Shown here: positions 39,287-47,746 of the stretch, one piece after another
How the letters are laid out: each line of letters opens with the position of its first letter
Numbering within the stretch: position 1 is the first letter of the stretch
Source of the DNA: Bordetella genomosp. 8
GTDB taxonomy: Bacteria; Pseudomonadota; Gammaproteobacteria; Burkholderiales; Burkholderiaceae_B
DNA length: 64,000 nucleotides
Assembly (NCBI RefSeq): GCF_002119685.1
Contig: NZ_CP021108.1
Location: 4,030,001-4,094,000 of the forward strand
Reading direction: 5' to 3'
Notes under the pieces: generated by a model
Database searches by the model: none
Seen by the model: only the letters and a program-made list of their open reading frames with translations
Told to the model about the DNA's origin: nothing
Position numbers and translations under genes: made by a program

Positions 39287-39991
39287 TCAAATGGAACGGA
39301 TGATGTTCTTGCGGAATTCGTCGATGTGGTCGCGGATGGCTTCGCGCGCGGCGGGGATGTCGCGACGCTCCAGCGCATCCAGCACGGCCATGTGCTCCTG
39401 GTAGACATTGGCCAGGTGCACCGGATCCTGCAAGGAGAGAAACCAGAAACGCGCCTGCTTCTCGTGCAGCCCGCGCAGGAGTTCGGCCAGGACGCGATTG
39501 CGCGAGGCGGCCGAAATGGCGTTGTGGAACTTCAGGTCCAGCTGCATCAGGCCATTGATATCGCGGTGCTCCAGCAGCGCCGCCGAGCGTTCGACGATGT
39601 CCCGCATGGCCTGGATGTCGCTGCCGTGCGCGCGTTCCGCGGCCAGGGTGACGCACAGCAGCTCGTTGGTGAGGCGGACTTCGATCATGTCCAGCACTTC
39701 GTTCAACGACAACGGCGCGACCAGGACGCCCTTGCGCGGCAGGATGGATACCAGCCCGTCGCTTTCGAGGCGATGCAAGGCCTGGTGCACGGGGGTACGC
39801 CCCAGGCCCAGCAGCGTGCCGACCTGAGACTCGTTGATCGCCTCCCCGGGCCGGAATTCGCAGGAAATGATGCGCCGCTTGATCTCGGCATAGGCGAGTT
39901 CGCGCAGGGCCGCGCCGGACGACGGACGGCCCCCATCGGAACCGCGTATGGCGCCGTCGTCGGACGAGGTGGAAGTTATCGGGCTGGCCAT
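39287..39991 (-). CDS. GntR-family transcriptional regulator (FadR/FCD type)
   Basis: A 234-residue regulator. The winged helix reads LRELAYAEIKRRIISCEFRPGEAIN-ESQVGTLLGLGRTPVHQAL, followed by LVSILPRKGVLVAPLS. The C-terminal all-helical FCD ligand domain includes MIEVRLTNELLCVTLAAER and the metal-site helices with LDLKFHNAISAASRN. First gene of the minus-strand catabolic unit; it probably senses the imported acid. Palindromic TGATAT-type sites lie directly upstream. Confidence 0.92.
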   Translation of the reverse strand: MASPITSTSSDDGAIRGSDGGRPSSGAALRELAYAEIKRRIISCEFRPGEAINESQVGTLLGLGRTPVHQALHRLESDGLVSILPRKGVLVAPLSLNEVLDMIEVRLTNELLCVTLAAERAHGSDIQAMRDIVERSAALLEHRDINGLMQLDLKFHNAISAASRNRVLAELLRGLHEKQARFWFLSLQDPVHLANVYQEHMAVLDALERRDIPAAREAIRDHIDEFRKNIIRSI

Positions 39992-39993
39992 CG

Positions 39994-40036
39994 TGATATC
40001 AAAGTAAAGCGCAAGTGATAATACTCTGATATATCA
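39994..40036. promoter_or_regulatory. TGATAT palindromes upstream of the GntR gene
   Basis: TGATATCA at 39994-40001, two bases upstream of the start codon, and the perfect ten-base palindrome TGATATATCA at 40027-40036 share the same half-site. A further TGATAT occurs at about 40125-40130. They are candidate autoregulatory operators, judged by symmetry and position only. Confidence 0.45.
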
Positions 40037-40194
40037 CAGGCTCCATATCAGGGATTACCCCCGAGCCTCGCCGCGACCGGTCGTGTAGGATCGGCGGGGC
40101 CTGCTTTCCTTGTATCCAAAATTTCTGATATGATCTTGGTCTTTTCCGGGACAGGTAGCCCGGGAAATATGCAAGACAACTGCAAGACAAGAGG

Positions 40195-40270
40195 GCCGGC
40201 ATAGCTCAGTTGGTAGAGCAGCGCATTCGTAATGCGAAGGTCGTAGGTTCGACTCCTATTGCCGGCACCA
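40195..40270 (+). tRNA. tRNA-Thr (CGT)
   Basis: 76 nucleotides with encoded CCA. Begins GCCGGCATAGCTCAGTTGG; anticodon loop TTCGTAA gives CGT; T-arm ATAGG-TTCGACT-CCTAT; acceptor GCCGGCA pairs with TGCCGGC. Confidence 0.97.
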
Positions 40271-40277
40271 GAATATA

Positions 40278-40305
40278 AAAGGCCAACCCCATGGGGTTGG
40301 CCTTT
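40278..40305 (+). terminator. Terminator between tRNA-Thr and the DUF421 gene
   Basis: AAAGGCCAACCCC and GGGGTTGGCCTTT form a 13-base-pair stem with a two-base AT spacer (the innermost pairs will open to form the loop). It follows the tRNA by seven bases and faces the convergent DUF421 gene, so it may serve both. Confidence 0.85.
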
Positions 40306-40327
40306 GTGCTTTCTGGCCTTTGCAATT

Positions 40328-40819
40328 TCACATCCCCTTCTTCCTGATCACGCTGACCGAGCCGTCGGACTCCAGATAAGCCAGTTTCACCTGCGCCACG
40401 TCTTCGACGCCCTTCTGGCGTAGTTCACTTTCCAAATCTTCAAGCGTGATGCTTTCGCGCCGCATGGTGCGCAGTTGGACCTGCCCGTCCCTGACCAGGC
40501 AGAGTTTGCCGGGTTGCAGAAAAGGTCGCGTGGCGGGCCACGTATACGCCACCCTATCGATGAAGACGCTCCAGAGCACGATGGTGGCGACCAGCACCAT
40601 TCCGTCGGGGACCGATTTGTATTCGCCCGCCATGGCGTTCTGGGCGGCGTCGGCGATCAGGACGACGACGAGCAGGTCCGCGATGCCCAGCGATCCGACG
40701 TCGCGGCGGCCGGCGATGCGCAGCAGGGTGAAGATGAACCAGTACGTCATGGTGCCGCGGATCACGATCTCCAGCGGCGACATGCTGAACTTGATGATGT
40801 TGTCCCACTGTATGTCCAT
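40328..40819 (-). CDS. DUF421 (YetF-like) membrane protein
   Basis: A 163-residue inner-membrane protein. Three N-terminal hydrophobic spans (IVIRGTMTYWFIFTLLRIAG, GIADLLVVVLIADAAQNAM, GMVLVATIVLWSVFIDRVAY) precede a cytosolic domain with LCLVRDGQVQLRTMRRESITLEDLESELRQKGVEDV, the diagnostic part of the DUF421/YcaP/YetF family. AAGGAGG lies seven bases before the ATG at 40819, which fixes the start over the longer frame. Function of the family is poorly defined; some members affect membrane or stress traits. Confidence 0.88.
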   Translation of the reverse strand: MDIQWDNIIKFSMSPLEIVIRGTMTYWFIFTLLRIAGRRDVGSLGIADLLVVVLIADAAQNAMAGEYKSVPDGMVLVATIVLWSVFIDRVAYTWPATRPFLQPGKLCLVRDGQVQLRTMRRESITLEDLESELRQKGVEDVAQVKLAYLESDGSVSVIRKKGM

Positions 40820-40925
40820 GGGCGGCCTCCTTCCACGATGCTGCAACAGCCCATCAGTAAGCAATCGGCGCGCCCGGTCCGCCTGGGTCCGTCAGTTGCT
40901 TTGACTGCACCGGGAGGACGACATC

Positions 40926-41429
40926 ATGAACGCCATCGACCGCGTCGCCATCTTCATGCGCGACAACCAACTGACGCTGGTGACCGCGGAATCGTGCACC
41001 GCCGGCTTGATTGCCAGCACGCTTGCCGACATCCCCGGCGCGGGGGCCTTGCTGGATTGTGCCTTCGTCGTATATTCGCCTGACGCCAAGCGGCGCTGCC
41101 TCGGGGTATCGCAGCGCACCCTGGATACGCACAACCTGACCAGCGAGGCTGTGGCCCGGGAGATGGCGCTGGGTGCCGCCGAGCGCAGTCCCGCCAACGT
41201 GGCGATCGCCAACACCGGCCTGGCCGATGGCAGCGATGGCGATATCCCGGCGGGAACGCAGTGCTACGCCTGGATATTCAAGGCCGGCCCGGCGGACGCG
41301 AATCCAGCCGTGTTCACGGAGACGCATCGCTTCGAAGGCGGACGCCACCAGATCCGCAAGGCCGCGGCGGCTTTCGCCTTGGAGAGGATGGCCGCGCTCT
41401 ACGAAGAATGGCGCCGCGACGGCAGATAG
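40926..41429 (+). CDS. CinA C-terminal domain protein, nicotinamide-nucleotide amidohydrolase (PncC-like)
   Basis: A 167-residue stand-alone CinA amidohydrolase domain, expected to convert NMN to nicotinate mononucleotide in NAD recycling. The catalytic Ser region is VTAESCTAGLIASTLADIPGA; IANTGLADGSDGDIPAGTQCYAW matches the conserved glycine/Asp loop. The FVVYSPDAKRR segment replaces the usual VTYSNEAK. GGGAGGA lies before the start. Because the sequence is rather divergent (for example no canonical G-ITGIAGP stretch), the enzymatic role is likely but not certain. Confidence 0.82.
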   Translation: MNAIDRVAIFMRDNQLTLVTAESCTAGLIASTLADIPGAGALLDCAFVVYSPDAKRRCLGVSQRTLDTHNLTSEAVAREMALGAAERSPANVAIANTGLADGSDGDIPAGTQCYAWIFKAGPADANPAVFTETHRFEGGRHQIRKAAAAFALERMAALYEEWRRDGR

Positions 41430-41542
41430 GCCTACGCTGCCAACCGTACTCATCTATCTCCTTCGGAGCGGGTTCGCATCACCGTCAGCGCCCGGCGGGC
41501 ATAACAGTTGCAGCCGCGCAGCCCGTTTCCCCCGGAGGTCGC

Positions 41543-42325
41543 ATGAACCCCAAACCAGTCGATCCGGCGTCGCGCCGGCAGGTTCTGAAGGCAATCACCG
41601 TAGGATTGCCGGCCGCGGCGCTGACAGGGCGGATACAGCCTGCCCAGGCGCAGGCCGACAGCGCCGCCGCGCAGGCGGGCAGCGCCGCCGCGCACGCCGC
41701 CACCAATCCCACGTGGCGGTTCTTCAATACGGATGAGGCCGCGCTGATGGACGCCATCGTGGCGCGCCTGATACCCGCGGACGAGCTCGGCCCCGGCGCG
41801 CGCGAAGCGGGCGTGACGGTATTCATGGACCAGCAGCTGGCGGGCGCCTGGGGCGCCGGTGAACAGTTCTACCAGTCGGGACCGTTCGCGGCCGGCACGC
41901 CGCAGCAGGGCTACCAGCTCTCGTATACGCCGGCCCAGATGTTCCGCACCGGGCTCGCTCGCTTCGCCCAGGCAGTCGCGCAACGCCAGGGCGGGAAGGC
42001 CTTCGCCGACCTGGAACCGGCCGCGCAGGACGAGATGCTCAGGAACATGGAAACCGGCAAGCTCGATTTCTCGCCGCTGCCGTCCGCGGTCTTCTTCGCC
42101 GCATTGATGGACGCGACTGTCGAAGGCTTCTTCGGCGACCCCATACATGGCGGCAACCGCGACATGGTGGGATGGAAGCTGGTCCAGTTCCCCGGCGCCT
42201 ACGCCAGCTACGCCAACGACATCGAACGGCACGGCGTCGCCTTCGTACGGGAACCGGTGTCCATCGCGAACAGCCCGATGCACGACATGCGGGTGGAAGG
42301 CCGGCCTGCCGGGGAGGCCGCATGA
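41543..42325 (+). CDS. Gluconate 2-dehydrogenase-type small (gamma) subunit, Tat-exported
   Basis: A 260-residue subunit 3 of a periplasmic membrane dehydrogenase complex. The twin-arginine signal SRRQVLKAITVG followed by a hydrophobic stretch and AQAQA sends the small subunit, carrying the FAD subunit with it, through the Tat pathway. The body contains FFNTDEAALMDAIVARLIPADELGPGAREAGV and EGFFGDPIHGGNRDMVGWKLVQFPGAY, both typical of the family. GGAGG precedes the ATG. It overlaps the FAD subunit gene by four bases. Confidence 0.9.
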   Translation: MNPKPVDPASRRQVLKAITVGLPAAALTGRIQPAQAQADSAAAQAGSAAAHAATNPTWRFFNTDEAALMDAIVARLIPADELGPGAREAGVTVFMDQQLAGAWGAGEQFYQSGPFAAGTPQQGYQLSYTPAQMFRTGLARFAQAVAQRQGGKAFADLEPAAQDEMLRNMETGKLDFSPLPSAVFFAALMDATVEGFFGDPIHGGNRDMVGWKLVQFPGAYASYANDIERHGVAFVREPVSIANSPMHDMRVEGRPAGEAA

Positions 42326-44094
42326 CGCGCACCCTACCGGCGGTCGACGTCGCCATCGTCGGTGGCGGCTGGACCGGATCCATCATCGGCAAGGAGCTGG
42401 CGGCCAACGGCCAGAAGGTCGTCGTGCTGGAACGCGGCCAGCCGCGCTGGCCTTCGCCGGACTTCCAGGGCCCCATGGTGCACGACGAAATCAAATATGT
42501 GCGTCGCCATGCATTGCACCAGAACGCCGCCACCGAGACCTACACCTTCCGGAACAACATCAACCAGACCGCGCTGCCCATGCGCCGCTGGGCCTTCGCC
42601 TACCCCGGCACGCACCTGGGCGGCGCGGGCAATCACTGGTCAGGCGCGTACTATCGCTTCGACGAGGTCGAATTCAAGCTGCGATCGCACTACACGCAGA
42701 AGTACGGCGCCAAGATCTTCGACGAAGACATCACCGCGCAGGACTGGCCGGTCACGTACGAAGAACTCGAGCCCTACTACGATCGCTTCGACAGGCTGAT
42801 CGGCGCATCCGGCTTTGCCGGCAACCTGAAGGGCCAGAAGCAGGAAGGCGGCAATCCATTCGAACCCTGGCGATCCAACCCCTACCCCAACCCGCCGATG
42901 AAAGTGCCTTACGCCCCCGCCCTGTTCGGCGAAGCCGCGCGCAAGCTGGGATACCACCCCTACGTGCAGCCATCGGCGCTATGCACCCGGCCTTACGTGA
43001 ATACCGAAGGCCTGCACATGAATGCCTGCGTGTATTGCGGCTTCTGCTCGAACTACGGCTGCGAACATTTCGCCAAGGCGTCGCCACAGGTCTGCGTGCT
43101 GCCGGTGGCGATGAAGCTGGACACCTTCGAGATACGCACGGGAACGCATGTGCTGCGCGTGGAGCTGGACAAGGACAAAAAACGCGCAACCGGCGTGACC
43201 TACGTCGACGAAGCGGGCGAGGAAGTCTTCCAGCCGGCCGAACTGGTGTTCCTGTGCGCGTTCAGCATCAACAACGTGCGCCTGCTGCTCCTGTCCAATA
43301 TCGGCAAGCCTTATGACCCAAAGGCCAACGAAGGCGTGGTGGGACGCAACTATACGCACCAGACCACCTCTGGCGTGGGCCTGTTCTTCGATGAGCAGAC
43401 GCCCATCAATCCCTTCATGGGCGCCGGCGCGGTGGCGGTGACCATGGACGACTTCTGTACCGACAACTTCGACCACGGACCGCTGGGATTCGTCGGGGGC
43501 GCCTACATCCAGATCCAGGTGGTCAGCGGCACGCCGATCAGCAACCACCCGGTGCCATCGGGGACGCCGACCTGGGGCAGCGAATGGAAGAAAACGGTCA
43601 AGCGCTACTACAACCATGCGATCCCCATCACCATCACGGGATCGGCGCAACCGACCCGCGGCAGCTATCTGGACCTGGACCCGACGTACAAGGACGCCTG
43701 GGGACAGCCCCTGCTGCGCATCACCTACGATTTTCCCGACAACGATATTCGCATGTCGCGCTTCGTGACGGCGAAAGGCGATGAGATCGGCAAAGCGATG
43801 CGTGGGGTGATCCATACGGAACCGGCGCCGCGCACGCGTCCGTATTCGTCCGCCAGCTATCAGTCCACCCATCTGACCGGCGGCGCGGCGATGGGCGACG
43901 ACCCGCGGACCAGCGTGGTGAATCGCTACGGCCAATGCTGGGATGTTCCCAACGTCTTCGTCACCGGCGCCTCCCTGTTTCCGCAGAACTCCTGCTACAA
44001 CCCGACGGGCACGGTGGGCGCCACGGCGTACTGGATGGTCGACGCCATCAAGCGCGACTACCTGAAATCTCCCGGGCCGTTGGTGAAGACATGA
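42322..44094 (+). CDS. GMC-family FAD-dependent dehydrogenase (alpha) subunit
   Basis: Catalytic flavoprotein of 590 residues. The N-terminal FAD-binding motif is VAIVGGGWTGSIIGKELAANG. A cysteine-rich loop, NACVYCGFCSNYGC, matches the segment that holds a [3Fe-4S] cluster in FAD-glucose dehydrogenases. The C-terminal active-site pair is the His in STHLTGGAAMGDDP and the Asn in SCYNPTGTVGATAYWMVD. It has no signal peptide and should be exported together with the Tat subunit. Substrate may be gluconate, 2-ketogluconate, sorbitol or another polyol; sequence alone does not decide. ATGA overlaps link it to both neighbours. Confidence 0.9.
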   Translation: MTRTLPAVDVAIVGGGWTGSIIGKELAANGQKVVVLERGQPRWPSPDFQGPMVHDEIKYVRRHALHQNAATETYTFRNNINQTALPMRRWAFAYPGTHLGGAGNHWSGAYYRFDEVEFKLRSHYTQKYGAKIFDEDITAQDWPVTYEELEPYYDRFDRLIGASGFAGNLKGQKQEGGNPFEPWRSNPYPNPPMKVPYAPALFGEAARKLGYHPYVQPSALCTRPYVNTEGLHMNACVYCGFCSNYGCEHFAKASPQVCVLPVAMKLDTFEIRTGTHVLRVELDKDKKRATGVTYVDEAGEEVFQPAELVFLCAFSINNVRLLLLSNIGKPYDPKANEGVVGRNYTHQTTSGVGLFFDEQTPINPFMGAGAVAVTMDDFCTDNFDHGPLGFVGGAYIQIQVVSGTPISNHPVPSGTPTWGSEWKKTVKRYYNHAIPITITGSAQPTRGSYLDLDPTYKDAWGQPLLRITYDFPDNDIRMSRFVTAKGDEIGKAMRGVIHTEPAPRTRPYSSASYQSTHLTGGAAMGDDPRTSVVNRYGQCWDVPNVFVTGASLFPQNSCYNPTGTVGATAYWMVDAIKRDYLKSPGPLVKT

Positions 44095-44990
44095 ATCACA
44101 ACGTGGCCGCTCTCGTGAAAGGCGCCACGACGGTCGGCGGGTCGTTCGTCCTGCTCGTCGCGATCGTATCGGGGCTTTTTCATCTTCCGCCGCATCGCGA
44201 GAAACCGCCGGGCCCGCCCGCGGGAGGGGTGGCTGGATCATCGGCACCCGCGCCCGTGACGCCGCCGCAAGCGTCGGCGCCGGGCGCGCCTGCGCAGCAG
44301 GCAGCGGCGCCTGGAGCTCCCGGCGGCGCGGCGCAGGTGCCGCCTACGCCACCGCGCACGGCGACCGATTTCTCGTTTCCGCAGGCGCGCTGGGAACAAC
44401 TGCTCGCGCAGAATGCCGGCACGCCTATCGATGCCTCGCTGGCCAATTCCGGCAAGCCCTCGGCCGGCGTGGCGGCCTGCGCTTCATGCCATGGCGCGCA
44501 GGGCGTGCCCGCGGCCGGCACACCTTTTCCCACCCTGGCCGGCGCCCCGCCCGCCTACGTTGCCAAGCAACTGCTCGACTATCGGGACGGGACCCGTCAG
44601 CATCCCATCATGACGGGCATTGCCAAAGGCCTGGACGACAAGGACATCGCGGCCGTGGCGCACTACTACGGCAGCCTGCCGCCGCCGGCGATCAAGGCGC
44701 CGGTCGCGAACCCGCAGGATCGCGGGCAGCGCCTGCACGGATTCGGCGACAACGCCCTGGCGTTGGCGGCATGCGCGAACTGCCACGGCGCCAACGGCGA
44801 AGGCGAAGCGCCCATGCTGCCTCGCCTGGCCGGCCAGCCCGAAGCCTTTGTCACGGGGCAGCTCGATGCTTTCCGCAACGGACAGCGCGCGAACGATGAC
44901 CTGGGCACAATGCGCGACATCGCCAAACGCCTGAGCGCCGAGGACTCGGCCGCACTGGCCAGGTACTACGCGGGCATGCGGGCGCAATAG
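44091..44990 (+). CDS. Membrane-anchored diheme cytochrome c subunit
   Basis: Electron-transfer subunit of 299 residues. One N-terminal membrane anchor (GGSFVLLVAIVSGLFHL), a Pro/Ala-rich linker (residues ~38-92), then two cytochrome c domains with CASCH at 130-134 and CANCH at 228-232. Candidate axial methionines lie in HPIMTGIA and EAPMLPRL or GTMRDIA. Cytochrome subunits of gluconate-type dehydrogenases usually have three hemes and about 440 residues; here one domain is missing and the linker takes its place. It should pass electrons from the FAD subunit to ubiquinone or another cytochrome. Confidence 0.9.
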   Translation: MNHNVAALVKGATTVGGSFVLLVAIVSGLFHLPPHREKPPGPPAGGVAGSSAPAPVTPPQASAPGAPAQQAAAPGAPGGAAQVPPTPPRTATDFSFPQARWEQLLAQNAGTPIDASLANSGKPSAGVAACASCHGAQGVPAAGTPFPTLAGAPPAYVAKQLLDYRDGTRQHPIMTGIAKGLDDKDIAAVAHYYGSLPPPAIKAPVANPQDRGQRLHGFGDNALALAACANCHGANGEGEAPMLPRLAGQPEAFVTGQLDAFRNGQRANDDLGTMRDIAKRLSAEDSAALARYYAGMRAQ

Positions 44991-45005
44991 GACGTCGGTG
45001 TCGGA

Positions 45006-45506
45006 TCAATGGCCGGGCCGGGTATCGGCGCCGCGATGGCCTGGCCCCTTGTCGCTGTTTGCCGCGCTGCCTTTGGCGCTCTCGCTGTTGCCGACGGTCC
45101 CCTTGACCGAGGAATCCTGTGTGCCGCTGCCGCGCGGCTGGGTGTCGTTGCCGTGATGCCCCTGCATATCGTTGGCGTTGCCGCCTGATTGGCCAGCGCC
45201 GGAACGCGATTTTGACGTGGAGGTCGCGTCACGGCCTTGCCCTTGGCCGTCACCCGGACCCGCGGCGCTCGAACCCGCGGGGTTGGTCGCGCCGGACTCG
45301 GGATGCTTGAACTGCCCACCTCCCGAACCACCCGTCTGCGCGCTGGAACCCTGCGTGGCCTGTGCGACCAATCGAGGCGTTTCATGCGCCTGCGCGGCGC
45401 AAACCGCCGCGCCCACCAGCGCGAGGCCGCAGATCCAGCCTGCGGCGGGGCCTCGCCCCCTGCCCGCGCCGCCGTGGGCGCGGCCCATCACCATGCGTAC
45501 CGTCAT
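45006..45506 (-). CDS. Secreted low-complexity protein (hypothetical)
   Basis: A 166-residue protein of unknown function. The N-terminus is a plausible signal peptide (ICGLALVGAAVCAAQAHE). The remainder is Gly/Ser/Ala/Asp/Gln-rich with no predicted fold, for example TGGSGGGQFKHPESG and SESAKGSAANSDKGPGH, without cysteines in the mature part. GAGGAGAG before the ATG supports real translation. It follows the alcohol dehydrogenase gene by 32 bases on the same strand and is convergent with the cytochrome gene, 15 bases away. Confidence 0.6.
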   Translation of the reverse strand: MTVRMVMGRAHGGAGRGRGPAAGWICGLALVGAAVCAAQAHETPRLVAQATQGSSAQTGGSGGGQFKHPESGATNPAGSSAAGPGDGQGQGRDATSTSKSRSGAGQSGGNANDMQGHHGNDTQPRGSGTQDSSVKGTVGNSESAKGSAANSDKGPGHRGADTRPGH

Positions 45507-45538
45507 ATCGCTCTCCTCGATGCGTGCGTCCCAAGTTT

Positions 45539-46747
45539 TCAGGCCACGGGCGCCAGTTCGACCTTCATCCAGCCCGGCTGCCGCGTATCGAAAGCCTTGT
45601 ATGCGTCCAGCACGGACGACAGCGGCTCACGCTTGGTCAGGATCGCCGAGGGATCGATGCGGCCCGAGCGCACCAGTTCGATCAGGACAGGGACGTATTT
45701 GCGATGATTGCAGTTGCCCATCCGGATCGTCAGGTTCTTGTTCATCGCCATGCCGATGGGAAAGATGTTGTCGTTCGGTGGATAGACCCCGATGATGGCC
45801 AAAGTGCCGGCCTTGGCCAGCGCCTGGACCGCCCAGTTCAGGGCCTGCGCCGGCGCGTCCCCGGGCACCCAGTTGCCGTCGTGCGGATGCGCATGTGGCG
45901 CGATCTCCCGCGACTGGGCTTCCATCGCCGCATTCTGTTCAGGCTGCGACGCCGGTCCTTCGTGCGCATGTACCGCATCCACGCCAACGGCATCGATGGC
46001 CCGATCGACGCCGATGCCGCCGGTCAGGCGCTTGATGGTCTCGACCGGATCTTCCGCATTGAAATCGATGGTCTCGGCACCCTGCGCCCGCGCCATCGCC
46101 AGCCGGTCCGGCACGGCATCGATGGCGAATATGCGGCCCGCGTGCATCAGCTTGGCCGACGCGATGGCGAACTGACCGACCGGACCGCAGCCGAAGACCG
46201 CGACCGTGCGTCCAGGCTCGATGTCGGCCAGGTCGGCGCCGAAGTAGCCCGTCGGGAAGATGTCGGAAATCATGATCGCCTGGTCGTTATCGATCTCGTC
46301 CGGCAGCTTGACCAGGTTCACGTGCGCATAGGGAATACGGGCCTTCTCGGCCTGCAGGCCGTTGAAGCCCCCGGCCTGGTCGGGACCGCCATAGAACGCC
46401 GTACCCGCTGACTTGCCGTGCGGATTCGCGTTGTCGCATTGGGCGTAATAACCGGCGCGGCAGTATGAACAGTAGCCGCATGCGATGGTGGACGGAATGA
46501 CGACGCGGTCGCCGACCTGCAGATTGCGCACGCCCGGGCCGAGTTGCTCGACCACGCCCACGCCCTCATGCCCGAGTATCGTCCCGGGCTTCACGCCTTC
46601 CATGGTGCCGCGGATGAAATGCAGGTCGGTGCCGCAGATCGCGCTGGCCACGATACGCACAATGGCGTCGGTCTCTTCGCGCAGCTGGGGATCGGGCACG
46701 TCTTCCAGGCGAATGTCGCCGATGGCATGGAACACGACAGCTTTCAT
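45539..46747 (-). CDS. Zinc-dependent alcohol dehydrogenase (MDR, formaldehyde-dehydrogenase-like)
   Basis: Medium-chain dehydrogenase of 402 residues. Catalytic zinc residues are Cys in SAICGTDLHF and His-Glu in ILGHEGVGVV. The structural-zinc lobe has four cysteines in ACGYCSYCRAGYYAQC. The NAD-binding motif is VAVFGCGPVGQFAIASAKLM with an Asp after strand 2 (AIDAVPDR), indicating NAD. An insertion with several His and Glu residues (DAVHAHEGPASQPEQNAAME) is shared with glutathione-independent formaldehyde dehydrogenase-like proteins. AAGGAG precedes the ATG at 46747. Substrate not determinable. Confidence 0.9.
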   Translation of the reverse strand: MKAVVFHAIGDIRLEDVPDPQLREETDAIVRIVASAICGTDLHFIRGTMEGVKPGTILGHEGVGVVEQLGPGVRNLQVGDRVVIPSTIACGYCSYCRAGYYAQCDNANPHGKSAGTAFYGGPDQAGGFNGLQAEKARIPYAHVNLVKLPDEIDNDQAIMISDIFPTGYFGADLADIEPGRTVAVFGCGPVGQFAIASAKLMHAGRIFAIDAVPDRLAMARAQGAETIDFNAEDPVETIKRLTGGIGVDRAIDAVGVDAVHAHEGPASQPEQNAAMEAQSREIAPHAHPHDGNWVPGDAPAQALNWAVQALAKAGTLAIIGVYPPNDNIFPIGMAMNKNLTIRMGNCNHRKYVPVLIELVRSGRIDPSAILTKREPLSSVLDAYKAFDTRQPGWMKVELAPVA

Positions 46748-47023
46748 GTGGAACTCCTTCGAAACGGGATGGCGGCCGGGCCGAGGATCGGCATCTGGCG
46801 CGGGTGTGTGACATCCGCGCGATACGCGCATGGCGCGCGCCACGGCGCGCTGCTGAGCACCCGTAAATGGACTTGCAGGGATGCAGCAAGCGGCATGCGC
46901 GGCACAAGATGTGCTGAACCGAAGATGTGCTGAACCGGACTGGCGCCAGCGCTTCGGCTCGGGTACGTCGGCGGTAAGCCTTGCACGCTTGGGCACCGAA
47001 CACCAATCTCCACCGGGAATGCC

Positions 47024-47632
47024 ATGGACACGAATATGCACGACCCCGCGGAGGCGGCGCTGCGCATCCTCATGTACTTCATCATGCCGCTGTGGATAGC
47101 CGCGGGCACCGCCGACTACCTATGCCATCGGCGGACCCACATCGCGCGTACGGCCGGCCCGAAAGAATCGCTGCTGCACCTGCTGATGTTCGCGGAGATC
47201 GGCATCCCTTTGCTGGCCTGCCTGTTCCTGGAAATCAATGCGCTGGTATTCCTGGTGATGATCGTGGCATTCATCGCGCACGAAGCCACCGCGCTATGGG
47301 ACGTGAGCTATGCCGCCAGCCGGCGCCGCGTCGGCCCGTTCGAACAGCACGTGCATAGCTTCCTGGAATTGCTGCCCTTGGCCGCGGGTATGCTGGTCGC
47401 CGTCCTGCACTGGCCGCAGTTCCTGGCGCTGTTCGGGCTGGGGCAGGAACCGGCCCGCTGGGAATTGCGCCTGAAAGCGCGGGCGCTGCCCACGGCCTAC
47501 GTGGCCTTTGTCCTGCTGGCCGCGATCGTGCTGGAATTCCTGCCCTACGTGGAAGAACTGCTGCGCGGGCTGAAGGCACGCAGGTCGGGCATGGGTCCGC
47601 CTTCCAACGCGTGGCCTCGCGGCAACGGATAA
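47024..47632 (+). CDS. Polytopic membrane protein with conserved-looking His/Glu motifs, function unknown
   Basis: A 202-residue protein with about four hydrophobic spans (residues ~14-33, 50-85, 115-140, 155-178). Family not recognised. Polar residues fall in a suggestive pattern between spans: HRRTH (35-39), ExxxH (48-52), HE plus D (86-87, 93) and EQHVH (107-111). Such HxxxH/ExxxH/HxxH sets are the way integral-membrane diiron oxygenases and some metal-dependent membrane enzymes hold metal. No partner genes in the same direction until the GntR gene 114 bases later. The start is the ATG at 47024; ATG 47036 is possible. Confidence 0.72.
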   Translation: MDTNMHDPAEAALRILMYFIMPLWIAAGTADYLCHRRTHIARTAGPKESLLHLLMFAEIGIPLLACLFLEINALVFLVMIVAFIAHEATALWDVSYAASRRRVGPFEQHVHSFLELLPLAAGMLVAVLHWPQFLALFGLGQEPARWELRLKARALPTAYVAFVLLAAIVLEFLPYVEELLRGLKARRSGMGPPSNAWPRGNG

Positions 47633-47746
47633 TTCGCCCAGGCGGCGCCCTGGAATGTATTCATATAAATCATATATATAATGCCGACCAGAGGGTTTTG
47701 GCCCGCGCGCGGGCCTGTAATCCCGCGCGATCATCCTGGAAGCAAT

